64,000 bases of DNA from Berberis thunbergii (GCA_003290165.1 QNQO01001178.1:294100-358099), one strand, 5' to 3'; counted from the stretch's first letter, positions 1-10,945 are shown. The notes: a model not told the origin generated them from the sequence alone. Numbers and translations: made by a program.

Positions 1-985
1 GTGCCCATGGAGTTGAGAGCTCAAGAAACAAATAAGGCCACCTAAGAAAATATCAAAGGCTATAGTGTGAAATTCTATAAGTATAGCTTTGTTTGGTGAG
101 GATGTAAATAAAAATTGTTGTGGTTATTTACTAAGAGCAGAAGATGCTTACCAAGAAATACAACAAACATGGAGAACCCATTGGAAAGTGATGTATGAAG
201 CACTCCAGAACACGAAATATGTTATCCGGAACCAAGGAATGGCTGCAATCAATAAATACAAATATTCATATAAATATCGTGGCAAGTAGGCAGGTTGAGT
301 GGCGTGTTCTCCATACATGCTTTTTATGAAGATTAAATTATGCCATGTTTAGCAATAATGCTGTTAGAGGAAATGTCGTTCTAGTCTACAAGGGAACCAA
401 GATTTGCAACTAGGGTGATGTGTCTCAATTTGTGAATGTTTACAAGTATCTTGAGAAATACATCATCCTCACAGATCGTTGCGACATCACCCCTGAATCC
501 AAAATCTTGGTTCCCAAGTATTTCTGAAAATTGATACCTTGGACTAGGATGAAGAATGAAGTATCTATTTCAATTCACACCCTTTGTACTTACAAGTTTG
601 TTGAGGACGGTGTCAATGAGAAGAAACACAAGGTTGAAAGCATGTAAGCACCCAATTAACTGCCAAGCAAAGATTGATCAGGTTATCGGAAGAAACTTGG
701 TGATATAAGAGGACACTTGATAAAAATATTTCGACTGGATTGAGCACTTTAAAAATCGATAGACACTTCAGACTCCCAATAAAGAAAACTAGACAAAAAT
801 TGTAGATGGCCGGCGCTTGGGAATGGATTACATAACAGTTAACAATATAAGCATTAACATGACAATCAAGACGAACATGAATGTGTATCTTAGTTGATTT
901 CTAAGTCTGAAAGAAAAACAAAAACACTTGATATAGTCTGCACTATCCATATAAAAGAAAATAAGTGAACAAGATCGAACCAATG
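1..985. other. No confident gene; degenerate coding-like stretch
   Basis: No gene can be assigned here. A 66-codon open frame at 89-289 (plus) matches nothing I recognise. Around 400-650 (plus) short open segments separated by stops read like a decayed coding sequence of unknown family. Further 3' exons of the minus-strand membrane-protein gene that starts at 2776 would have to lie here, but I could not find them. Confidence 0.3.
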
Positions 986-2776
986 TCATGGTGAATTGTC
1001 CTTGTGAAGTAGGGAGTAAAAGACACCAAAGACGATGTCTGTCAACATTGAAGCACCAGCAGAAACCTAGTCAAAACATAGGATCAGCTCGGAAGTAGTA
1101 AATTTACAAGAACGTTCTGTTAAATAGTTTCACCGAAAGAATGCTATCAAAGTTGATATGTAGAAGAAAATAAGATACTGCAGTGCCGAAATTTCTTAGA
1201 ATAATCAGAATACTAATTGTTGAAGTAATTAACCTGATATATGATTTGCATTAGATATCCCCAAAAACTAGCTGTTTCAAGGAAGACGTCTTTTTTCCCA
1301 GTATCGTTTCCATGTATCTTTGAATACTTCCAACATCCATGAGCTGATATAGCAGTTCCAATCTACAGATAGAAAAGACCAATTAAAATACAATAAACCG
1401 CTCCTTGTTACAACCAAATAGTACTACTACCAAGCTGCTTCATCTTATGTTTTTTTTCTGTCAATGCTGCATTCTTGTTTAGAAAACATCCAAATCATGT
1501 CCAGAACACGATGATGTAAGGTAAAACATGCAGTCTTAACAGCAAATAAATGAGGAAGCGATGAAAAGGGAACATACCGCAAAATAGACAATGACCAATG
1601 CAAAGGTCCACCTGGCAAATAATCATCATGTTAAAATTCTAGAAATCAACTTGGCAATTGGAAAACGAGAAACCTATTCGTGCTTTGGTGAAAGTAGATA
1701 AGACTCTTTTTCTATGACACAACCACATGACTGCTCTTTCAACAAATAGAACTATGAAATGAACAACAGGTTTCTTCACTCCTTTCATTTGTCACATAAT
1801 GAAACCACACAAGGTGAGTTTTAACAAAACTAATGATCGTACAAGAAAATAGCAATAATGGACCAAGTTTAGAGAGAGCATTGCAAATGCAAATGTTGTC
1901 TCACCGATAGCAACAAATAAGAAGCGCGATTTTATGAGATCAATAGGCCTTAAAACAGTCCGATATGAAATTTTGCCAGCAATGAGTTGGTTCTCAAGTA
2001 TAGTATGTCGTTTATTGTGTTTTCCTACAACTTATCTAGTATAGTACTTCCCCATAAGATCATATGAGTAAGAACATTCGGTTTTTGTACCCGTATTTTT
2101 CTGCTTCTACCTAAATCATGGTTCGGAAAATCTATCATCCCAGGGTATATTGACTAAATAACATGTTTTCCAAAAAAAAAAATTGGGATCATGAAACTGA
2201 TATTTACACTATAGTTTACAAGACACACGAAATAACACAATTTGTAATGGTACGTCAAACAAGAACCACAATTCAGTGAAACTGGTTTCATGCTAAAAAT
2301 TTCTTATGTTCCCTAAATACCTAAAATTCACGAATTTAATTCTACTTAATTAACATCTTCACTACATAGCCTTCAACATTCAGCTACTTAATCATCAAAT
2401 TCACCCTAAAAGGAGTGAAACAGAACTAAATTTGACATGTTTACAATCACAAAAACCAAACAAAAACTCACTAATTTAAATCGAAGAAGAGTCTGGGGTG
2501 TGCAAACTTACTGAGTGTAGAACATGAAAACAACAGAACCATGTACGGCAGCCGTCTGATAGAGCAACCAAGACATGAAAACAAACACTATAGCTCGATA
2601 TCCAAGTAGCCAAATTGGATGGGACCCTTCCAACATGGCATCCAAAGATCTGAAGCATACAAATGAACTCTCTTCACCCTGGAAATTAGCCTCACTGCTA
2701 CAATTGTTGGAATAAGGATGATCAGTGCACAAATGGGTACTTGCCAATGGAGCCAGTAATCGATCGAATTAGCCAT
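986..2776 (-). pseudogene. Multi-pass plant membrane protein gene, four exons visible, frameshifted and 3'-incomplete
   Basis: Visible exons on the minus strand are 2776-2512, 1611-1578, 1362-1234 and 1066 to about 986. Exon 1 starts with MANSIDYWLHWQVP and a hydrophobic segment, then LWMPCWK. After a one-base frame change near 2630 it continues HPIWLLGYRAIVFV and FMFYTQ and ends at a GTAAGT donor. Exon 2 (WTFALVIVYFA) joins in phase and ends at GTATGT. Exon 3 gives 43 codons starting IGTAISAHGCWKY. Exon 4 reads VSAGASMLTDIVFGVFYS, then meets a stop at 986-988. From memory this order of motifs resembles the uncharacterised plant family of Arabidopsis At1g10660/At5g62960, distantly like animal rolling stone. 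That assignment is an inference. The expected C-terminal third, with more membrane helices, is not found. The frameshift may be real decay or a sequence error. Confidence 0.5.
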
Positions 2777-3286
2777 TTTTTGAAGAATGATGCAATAGAA
2801 CTGAGAGAATTTTGAGTATGAATGATCCCTAATATATGGGAGATTGGAGGGTTGTTTGGCGGGGAATGCAGAGGTGGTTATGCTGAGCGAAATAAGTTTT
2901 CAACAACCAACCAGAGTCACAAGACAAGTAGTACACACACATGGAACATAATTATACAGGGTGTTGTATCCTGTTGATTCTTCTATGGAAGCACACCCAA
3001 CTAATTTAGTATGTGGGGGGCCAATTCGATGTGGACACTTGTACCCAATCTAAGCTGTCGGCATTGACTAATTTTTTAACTTTCTATTTGATTTTGGAAA
3101 AGTTTCAAATAAAAAAGTTCATGGACTTTTTTTTTTTTTTTTTTTTTTTCATTGTTTTGATTTCATTGAGGAAAATAAAATTTCATAAGAGAGAACATAT
3201 TTATTTTGTGAAAAAATTATTGAGGAGAAAAGATAAATTATTCAACGAAGCTTTAAATGTTTAAACATGACTTTCTTGAGGGGTTT
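2777..3286. other. Intergenic, 5' flank of the membrane-protein gene
   Basis: No gene is seen. The part near 2780-3000 would be the promoter side of the minus-strand membrane-protein gene. A poly(T) run lies at about 3128-3149 and the DNA is AT-rich up to the LINE target duplication. The open frame at 3013-3264 is low-complexity. Confidence 0.4.
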
Positions 3287-5567
3287 GAGTTGGGGAGAGT
3301 GGGAAACAGTGCCGCCTTCTAAGCCCTCTTTCGCCCAAGATTTTGGGTAAAATTTTGGTGGACGATGCTGCGGAGACTCCGGTCGAAGGAATCCGTTTCG
3401 GCAAAGAGGGGGCACCAACAATCGGATCACGGCCACGGATGAAGTCCGTGGAGAAGTTTTCATGGAAAAACACGTGATTGTCCTCAAATTCTCCAGTTAC
3501 CGACCAACTTTGGCAGATATTCGAGATTCGATTCACAGAACTTGGGGGTATTTTAGGCGGATTTCTCACTCGGCTTACTGAGATCAACGACACGGTTATC
3601 CGCCTTCAATCTGAGGAGGAAGCAAAGAAAGTACTGTCGCGTGACTCTTTTTTGATTCGTGGAGTTCGGTTCAAAGCTTTCGATGGCATGATGGTTTCAG
3701 TTTGAAGGAGGACCCGATTCGGTGCCGCTAGGGTAGAGTTGCTTAACTTACCTTTGCATTTATTTCATCCCCCTATTTTAAAAGCAATTGGTGAACTCTT
3801 TTGGTGGTTTTTTGCGGATGGATGATCATACTCGTTGCCTGTCACGCCCGGGTTTTTGCCCGTGTTTGCGTGGAGATGACTTTGGTGGATAAATTACCAA
3901 CTAGAGTTTGGATTGACAGGGCAACAATAGGGGTTTCTGGCAGAAGATAGAATTCCCTGGATTTAAATACTGTGATTTTTGTTCTCTGATAGGGCACCAA
4001 GAGGAGTTTTGTAGAAAAAATCGGGTCTTAAGGGCGGAGGGAAAGCCTCGGATCTTGGTAATGAGGAGGTGACCAAGCCAAAGGTTGAACCCAACACTGT
4101 CAAACAACAATATGTCCCCGTTAGCAAAAAAGATGAGCCTCTCAATAGTCAGAGGGAGGAGATAAATGAGGAAGTTGGGGAGAAGAGGCCGGTGGCCATG
4201 GATCCGGGTAAGGTGTTTTTGTCAAACAAATTTGAGTCGCTCACTGCAAACATTGATGAAAAGGAGAGTGAGAACATGGATCATGTTAGTGCTGAGCAGG
4301 TTCCAGAAACTACAGAAGAATGCCTCCTAGAGGCGGGTTATACAACTTCGGAGATTGCAAATGCTATTGGAATTCAAGAACAGCCGACACAGCCAACATG
4401 TGACATAATCTCAGGGGCCAAGAGTGGTCTTTCCGACGACATGCCAAATGAAGTTATCTGCCCGGAACATCAATTTGTGGCAAGGTCGCACGATGACATT
4501 GGGGACGCTCAATTAGGGCTTTCTGGATCAGAGACACGAGCTTCATTGGCAGGGGAATTAGGAGTGGTTTCACCCCAGCCAGCTAACGACCCCAAACAGA
4601 ATGCGCTCACCACCAGTCCAAGCCCTGCGTCAGAGCCACAATCTCAGCCAGACCACGGATCTGGGCACTCCTCGGGTCCAGCCTGATGACGGACCCAGCT
4701 CGTCCTTGACCCGAGCAGGACAACAGTTAGAACTCGGCCCACGTCCGAGCACGGCCTGCCCACGGCCTCCCAGTCCACTGCCCCAGCCTCTTCACGACCC
4801 CAACCCAGGGGACGCGAATACCTCAGTTGGCACGCGACTTGCTCGCCGTTGGTGACTCTTTAGTGACGCAAACAAAATCAAGTGGAATGATACAGGAAGT
4901 AGAGGTTGCCCCGGTGAAGCCGACAGTGATGGAACGTTTGGCAGAGGGTTTTGGCCAAGCGCGCTCAATCCGCGGTAACTGGTAATTTTTCAGTGCCGCG
5001 CGACAGCAAGGAACGACAAGGACGGAAGCTTGTTTGATGTCGTCGTCCAGCTATTTGAGGAGAATCGTGCTTTGCGACTAAATAAACAATCTATGACCAC
5101 TAATACACTTAATAGCGCCACAGATGATAGTGACGAGGCTGCGTCGAAATCGGAGTTGGGGCCGGAATCACATGCTATTAATGATATTAATTTGGGGGCG
5201 CACTCCGATAAGGATCTACAGCACAAAGTCAAACCGGCGGCCCCTTCGGGCAAGCGTCGTAAGACTAAGAGGGGCAAATCTTCCTCCCGCGCTTAAGATG
5301 ATGAAAAAATTTTATGTTCTGGAATGCTCGTGGGATTGGTAATAAGGGCACGAGGAGGAGGTTAAAAAATATGGTTTGTGGATCGTAGATTTCATTGCCA
5401 GCATTGGTGATATGTTGGCTTTATGTATTTTGGTTTTCGGATGCGACCCAATTTTTGTTTTGGTTATATCACGGATAAATGTACCCCCGTATTGATTGTA
5501 AACTCAAATTTTTCTTGAAAAGTAATAAAGGTCTGGCATTCCAGAGGTGCCCCTCCACACTGGAGGT

Positions 5568-5598
<31 letters not shown>

Positions 5599-5610
5599 GA
5601 GTTGGGAGAG
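3287..5610 (+). mobile_element. L1-type LINE (copy A), internally deleted, flanked by target-site duplications
   Basis: The element spans about 3300-5598. It is bounded by a 12-13-bp target-site duplication, GAGTTGGGGAGAG at 3287-3299 and GAGTTGGGAGAG at 5599-5610, with a poly(A) tail before the right copy. It keeps a decayed ORF1 (to the stop at 5294-5296) and the ATGATG start of ORF2 at 5298. About 60 bases into ORF2 it jumps to the common 3' end, which has AATAAA (near 5525) and the GGAGGTTTAAT tail. The whole endonuclease, reverse transcriptase and RNase H region is missing. The full-length relative at 17412-24592 shows what was lost. Either it inserted in this short form or it was deleted afterwards; the intact duplications favour mobilisation as a short form. 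Confidence 0.8.
3380..5296 (+). pseudogene. LINE ORF1 remnant (DUF4283-like domain, CCHC knuckle)
   Basis: ORF1 of LINE A encodes a nucleic-acid-binding protein needed for retrotransposition. It is readable in pieces: a DUF4283-like part at about 3460-3930 (including VLSRDSFLIRGVRFKAF), then a CCHC knuckle at about 3968-4015 with CDFCSLIGHQEEFC (C-x2-C-x4-H-x4-C). A 205-codon acidic low-complexity tail follows at 4069-4686, and a C-terminal end KRRKTKRGKSSSRA stops at 5294-5296. Several frame changes and stops separate these pieces, so no intact product is possible. The homologous ORF1 in copies B and C is less decayed. Confidence 0.7.
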
Positions 5611-5931
5611 AATTATCGGTGAGTAAAAGATAAAACAAAGAAATTTTTTTTTCCTTGAGGGGAGTCTAAACAAAGTTTTCTTACTTGAAGTTGGGAAAAC
5701 TTTAACTTGGTGGAAAATTTTTCTTTGTCCTAAAACAAACCATTAAATGCCAGACATCACAATTTTTTTTAGAGAAAAAAAATTATTTTTCTATAAAACA
5801 CCCAAATATCCAACACACCATTATAATTGTTTACCTAAAATACATGCAACAATTAGACTACATTAATCAGACAAGTTAGTAAGGTGAGCGAATGGTACAC
5901 AGGTTGGCAGCCATAATTGTAAGATGGAAAA
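5611..5931. other. Intergenic, nothing recognised
   Basis: AT-rich sequence between the LINE target duplication and the first foldback element. No coding potential, RNA gene or repeat family is recognised. Confidence 0.4.
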
Positions 5932-6103
5932 TTCTAAATTGAGGGAAAGAGCGAGGAAACCAGCGAGGTAAATGAGGTGGCGGGGGTGAACCGTTCACCC
6001 CCTCGAGATGTTTTCCGCGCGCATCTCGAGGGGGTGAACGGTTCACCCCCCGCCACCTCGTTTACCTCGCTGGTTTCCTCGCCCTTTCCCTCGACACATA
6101 GAA
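5932..6103. mobile_element. Long-palindrome foldback element 1
   Basis: The left arm (about 5939-6010) and right arm (about 6022-6094) are complementary over about 72 bp with only about three differences, around an 11-base spacer. The ends share the terminal inverted motif ATTCTA...TCGAGGG with the other copies. The middle of each arm holds a second, shorter palindrome, GGGTGAACCGTTCACCC. No protein is encoded. This looks like a foldback-type MITE. I could not identify a clear target duplication. Confidence 0.75.
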
Positions 6104-6182
6104 TAACTCTTGTAAGATAGAAGGGAAGGCATTCAGCGAGGAATTCAGCGAAAGGGCGAGGAATTCAGCCATAATTGTAAGA

Positions 6183-6371
6183 TTCTAAATGTCGAGGGAA
6201 AGGGCGAGGAATTCAGCGAGGGAAATGAGCTGGCGAGGTGAGAGCCATTCATTTCCTCGAGATCCGTGCGTTGACTTTTTCACACGGATCTCGAGGGAAA
6301 TGAATGGCTCTCACCTCGCCAGCTCATTTCCCTCGCTGAATTCCTCGCCCTTTCCCTCGACATTTAGAATT
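6183..6371. mobile_element. Long-palindrome foldback element 2, near-perfect
   Basis: Both arms start ATTCTAAATGTCGAGGG and pair over about 81 bp with a single one-base bulge. A short spacer around 6263-6278 separates them. Its outer 40 bp resembles foldback 1, but its inner arm (GAGAGCCATTCATTTCC) does not, while still pairing with its own partner arm. The 79 bases before it hold fragments of the same GAATTCAGCGAGG motif, probably a broken extra arm. Confidence 0.8.
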
Positions 6372-7056
6372 TCTCGGTTAGATAGGACCATTGTAGTATT
6401 CATAAGTCTGTTGCTTCTTTAAATAACTCGATCCATCGATATATGGCATGTTAAAGATACATTCTAATTTTTTTAATTAATATTTAAACACAATTTATAA
6501 TAAAAATTCTCTTATTGGAGATTTACTTAATAGCTTTGTTTCACCAAGTCGACTAAAATGCACCCCTTAGTTTACGAACAAATGGCAGAAGACATTGATC
6601 CCCCCCTCTTTACCCAACCAAACTAAATACAAATTTGGGCCGAAAAGATGACATGGTAAATTAGTAAGCCCATTCTCTTCAGTCTTTACGAAGCCCATCC
6701 GTTTTATGAGCCTGGTGGTGTACATATATATTTTTTGTTTTGTCAAACACGAAGATTTTTATTGAAGATAAGAAGAAAAACAAAATACAATCGTACAATA
6801 TCAAGGAATGCACACATTTCCACTCTACCTGTTAGAAGATGTATTTTTGTTGACGCTTGTAAAAAAGCTGGGCCTATTCTAATTTGTTGCAGGATTTTCA
6901 ATTACATAATTTTCAAAATTTTAATATAACAGCACTGGATTTAATTACGAAAGAAAACGAAATCGGAACAATGCAAAGGAAACATGTGAAATCTTTGCAA
7001 ATTTCAAATTGCGAGATTATGGGATATGAAATTGAAATGTTGTAAAAAAACAGGTT
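6372..7056. other. Intergenic, nothing recognised
   Basis: AT-rich sequence without a supported gene. The short open frames at 6735-6929 and 6913-7131 have no recognisable motif. Confidence 0.4.
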
Positions 7057-7363
7057 CACTATACCAAATTGACATTTTGTAACAACCCTAAAAACAATAT
7101 CACTTTTAAAGTGTAACAATTCACCTAACAATTTTACACATTTTCACAAACAAAATGATACAATAATTGTATCACCATGAAGAGTATGGTCATAAAAGTG
7201 ATATTATTCATGGTGATCCAACTTATTGTATCATTTTTGTGTGTTACTGTTTACAATTTTTTGACTAAATTTAGTTTTGACTTGAAATTGTTTAGTGAAT
7301 TGCAACATCTCAAAAGTGATATTGTTTTGAGAGTTGTTACAAAAATGCCAATTTGATATAGTG
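7057..7363. mobile_element. CACTA-ended MITE, copy 1
   Basis: A 307-bp non-coding element whose ends are inverted repeats: CACTATACCAAATTGACA at the left, and on the right the reverse complement of CACTATATCAAATTGGCA. The inverted match extends inward through the GTAACAAC and ATATCACTTTT motifs. The same sequence lies in opposite orientation at 8327-8635. Ends beginning CACTA suggest a deletion derivative of a CACTA transposon, but no transposase or clear 3-bp duplication confirms the superfamily. Confidence 0.7.
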
Positions 7364-7638
7364 ATTAGATCCACAAATGTAATCGTTGATAGTTTTTCAA
7401 AATAACAAAAACTCTTGTCTCTAACACTATCATTTGTTTGGTGACTAGGAAGGCAGTTTGGGTCAGTAACACAATATGCTTAACTTTGACATGGCAAGGG
7501 GCTTGGATTTAGCTCTTCAAAATAGATAATGCTTATGTTTATGGACAAAATCAAAATTGAGTAACCAATGTTTACACTAGAGCCGAATTTGTAAATAGTG
7601 GTTTAGATGATTCTGTTAATCGTTCCAAGTTATACTAC
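7364..7638. other. Spacer between two MITEs
   Basis: No gene, RNA or further repeat is recognised in this short stretch. Confidence 0.35.
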
Positions 7639-8141
7639 CTTAAGTCAAGGATTATGATTTTACGAAATTTTGCTGAAATTACGAAAAGAAAAGTGGCGAA
7701 AGGACGGTTTTTCAAATTTTTTTTGTAAATTTCGTTTTTTCACAAAAAATTAAAATCTATCTACTAAAAATTACATGTTTTCGAGAAATTTTTTGAAAAA
7801 TTTTGGGGTCTTTTATTTATTTATAAATTTCAAGTTTTTTTTTATTCTAATTATTATTTATTATAATTATTTATTGATTTTTGAAACCACCTCCTAATTA
7901 TCATTTTTTTACTTATATATTGATTTTTGAAACTATCCCATGATTTATCTAATTATAGGTGTTTTGGTTTAATGTGTTTAATACATTTATTTATGTACAT
8001 ATTTAATACATCTTCGAATTCATTATATATATTTCATGTATCTTCGAAATTTTTATATTTTTTCTTTACAAATCAAAATATTTCTTAAAATCAGTGGACC
8101 GAAATTAACTTGAAAAACAAAATCACAATCCTTGCCTTAAG
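7639..8141. mobile_element. Non-autonomous TIR element, about 0.5 kb
   Basis: The ends are inverted copies of CTTAAGKCAAGGATTRTGA, at 7639 onward and ending at 8141. The flanking TTAA/TAA could be a target duplication of PIF/Harbinger type (TAA) or part of the inverted repeat. The interior is very AT-rich and non-coding. The superfamily is not decided. Confidence 0.55.
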
Positions 8142-8326
8142 CACGTTAACCTGCTTGCGCTTCATCGATAACTCATAACTACAATGTTAACCAATCTGAA
8201 TTAGCCCTATACTCGAGCTAGTCTCGGACTGTAACTTTGTAAGTAAAATGTTGGCTTGGATTGATTTGGACTTGCCCCAAATACTGGAACCATATCGCGA
8301 TTTGTGTCAAAAATCAGGTGACATCT

Positions 8327-8635
8327 CACTACACTAAATTGGCAATTTTGTAACAACTCTAAAAAAAGTATCACTTTTGAGATGTTACAATTCACCAAAC
8401 AATTTCAAAGTCAAAACTAAATTTAGTCAAAAAAATGAAAAACAGTAACACAAAAAAATGATACAATAAGTTGGATCGCCATGAATAGTATCACTTTTAT
8501 AACCATACTCTTCATGTGATATAATTATTGTATCATTTTGTTTGTGAAAATGTGTAAAATTGTTAAGTGGATTGTTACAACTTCAAAAGTGATCCTATTT
8601 TTGGGTTGTTACAAAAATATTAATTTAATATAATA
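8327..8635. mobile_element. CACTA-ended MITE, copy 2 (inverted relative to copy 1)
   Basis: About 309 bp, starting CACTACACTAAATTGGCA and aligning along its length to the reverse complement of 7057-7363. The right end is more decayed (AATTTAATATAATA). With copy 1 it forms a large inverted repeat with about 960 bp between the arms. Confidence 0.65.
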
Positions 8636-9312
8636 TCTTAAACCCTATTCAGGCACGATAAATGATATATTTAAGACCATGTGAGATTCTTACAAGTGAG
8701 AAGTGAATTAAATTAGATAGTTATGACATTTGGTGGACAAGGTTGAGAAATTTTTGTACGAAAAAAATACTTTAAAATGTCTGTTGACAATACTGATTAC
8801 AAGGGAAAGGGCACATGCAATTGCCTGGTAATAAGGGTTTGACTGTAGGGTTAATTGAATGTTAATCAACTTTAGAAGGGACCAATGCAATAATTTTAGT
8901 AAACCTTGTTTGCTAGTTTCGTTTAGGTTTTTTTTTTGGTTTTTTTATAATTTCAACCATTTTATAAGTGGTGTGATTATGTTTGAGGGGTAAAAAATTG
9001 TAAAAACTAAGAAAATACTTAATAAGGCCAACAAACATGGCTGTTAGACTTACTCGAGACCAACGATGTATAAGGAAAAACATTAGATGTTTAACTACGA
9101 CTTATATCGGCAGCACCCGCACCTCAACTTATCACAAAAACTTGTTAAGATCATGGGGAGAAAAAGAAGAAAAAAAAATGTAATTGATAAATATATAAAC
9201 TCCAATACATTAATGCATGATAAGATATGAACTAGGCATATTATTGAATCCACAACCTCTCCTCCTTGGCATACTAAAATAACTTGGAACATAATTTAAT
9301 CACAAATCTTCA
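8636..9312. other. 3' flank of the SDR gene
   Basis: AT-rich intergenic DNA downstream of the minus-strand dehydrogenase gene. Nothing else is recognised. Confidence 0.4.
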
Positions 9313-10197
9313 TCAAGTCAAGATGGTTGAGAAACTGTGATTAACAACACTGAACCCTCCATCAACAGATATGTTTGCCCACTCACAAGCACAGATTCAT
9401 CAGAGGCAAGAAACAAAGCAGTTTCAGCAATATGTTTAGCCTCAACACAATCCCCTTTAAGTTTGCATGAGCAGTGATTTGAGCCTCAACATCACTTGGA
9501 GTCAGGTTCCTAACATTACAAGCCAATGGTGTTGCAACCCCCAAATGGTGATATAGCATTCACCCTAATCCCATGCATCCCAAGATCACACACCACTGAT
9601 TTAACTAGCCCGATGAGCGCGTGTTTCGATGTCGTGTATGCATGAGGTCCACATCCCCCTATCACTGATGCAACACTAGCAGTACAAATGATCGATCCAC
9701 GAATCCCTTTAGCCACCATAGCTCTACCGGCGTGCTTCATTGTACAAGCGACGCCACGAACGTTTATAGCCATTGTGTCATCAAATCCAGTCATGTCCAT
9801 GTCTAGAATACCACCCATAAGTGGACCCATAACACCAGCATTGCTGAATAGCACATCCAATGCTCCATACTTGTCCATTGTGTACGCCATGGTTTCTTCG
9901 ACTTGCTTTTCATCCCTTACATCGCAATGTTTGTAACTCGCTTTCTCGGAGCCTATTGATGCCACAACTTGATGGCCTAATTCATCTTGGACATCGGCAA
10001 TGACTACAAATGCCCCATTCTCAACAAACAAGCGCGCCGTTGCCTCGCCAATCCCACTAGCTGCACCAGTGATTATCACCACCTTACCATCTAACCTGAA
10101 AAAATGCAAACAAATCAAAACTTATATTTAGCCATTAGAGAATTTGTTCAAAACATGTAGAGAGATCTACAAGTTTTAATCACCTTGGCTTAGACAT
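9313..10197 (-). CDS. Short-chain dehydrogenase/reductase (classical SDR, secoisolariciresinol-dehydrogenase-like), frame broken near the 3' end
   Basis: A cytosolic NAD(P)-dependent oxidoreductase of the classical SDR fold. A 14-nt exon 1 (10197-10184, MSKP plus part of Arg) joins exon 2 at 10095 through a GT-AG intron to give MSKPRLDGKVVIITGAA. Seen: the Rossmann motif TGAASGIG, the NAGV motif, catalytic Ser in TASVASVIGG, and Y-x3-K in HAYTTSKHA. The family type (plant SDR110C, which includes secoisolariciresinol dehydrogenase and momilactone synthase) is inferred; the substrate cannot be told. The C-terminal part is readable to the stop at 9313-9315 only across three one-base indels: an extra G in the G5 run near 9537-9541, a missing G near 9461 and a missing base in an A run near 9384. 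As printed the frame ends at 9516. The position of the changes suggests sequence errors or very recent decay. Confidence 0.8.
9868..9868. other. Position marker inside the SDR coding exon (no separate feature)
   Basis: This base lies inside the dehydrogenase exon. The 82-codon open frame on the opposite strand (9688-9936) is a shadow of the SDR reading frame and not a gene. Confidence 0.2.
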
Positions 10198-10298
10198 TGA
10201 ATTGCTTATTGTGAATGAAATTTTTTCTTTTGGACTTTTAATGGCTAAATAAGGTCAAATGCAAGTGAAGGTTAATTATTTATTCTTGGATCTACAAC

Positions 10299-10307
10299 TT
10301 ATATAAG
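10299..10307 (-). promoter_or_regulatory. TATA box of the SDR gene
   Basis: On the minus strand CTTATATAAG lies about 100 bases upstream of the ATG at 10197. This fits a start of transcription near 10270 and a 5' leader of about 70-80 bases. Inference from position and sequence only. Confidence 0.5.
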
Positions 10308-10945
10308 TCAAATCATGATGCTTGGGACATGGAGATCGTGACACGTATATCATCGAGATTGCCACAGATTGCAATGGCCTTAATAGGAATAACTAATTAA
10401 AATCTCAGCCAAACTAAATGCAGATTATGGACAATTGAACATGTAGAGGAGTAAAATCATAATTTGTGCTTGTGATCTGATCATCACATGCATAAACGTG
10501 CTGAAATGTGTAAAAGAATTATATCTTTTATTCATTTGGTGGAAATTTTACGAAATTTTACTGATGTGTCCAAATCCTTCTCTGTTGACTTTGATCTGAA
10601 AAAATGAGCAGCAGTGAACCAGAGATCACCGTTGTGGAATAAGGATGGAATTAGACTATAAAATTAAGATTACATGTGTGTATTTTTCTCATCCGTTTTA
10701 TTTATCTTATATAATGTGAACATTTTACTCATTCATTGACTCTACCTCTGAATACGTAAAGGAAGGAAGAGGTCTCGCTTAGGACCACCTTCATCAAAAT
10801 ATGTCCATTTAGGGTTTTTAACCAGTCTATGGCCAATCCTTTACGGTATTTGGCTCTCTTTATGACACAATGCCTAATTGGGTCATGAGTGGTTTAAATG
10901 AACCTTGAGTCTCTTCTAGTCCAAGGATCTGTATTCTGCCAAATT
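10308..10945. other. Upstream region of the SDR gene, no other gene
   Basis: The promoter side of the dehydrogenase gene. No coding sequence, RNA gene or repeat is recognised before the SINE. Confidence 0.4.

Noticed and set aside
3013..3264. 83-codon frame with poly-Phe
   Set aside because: Caused by a poly(T) run in AT-rich intergenic DNA.
9688..9936. 82-codon plus-strand frame
   Set aside because: Antisense to the SDR exon, with no motif.
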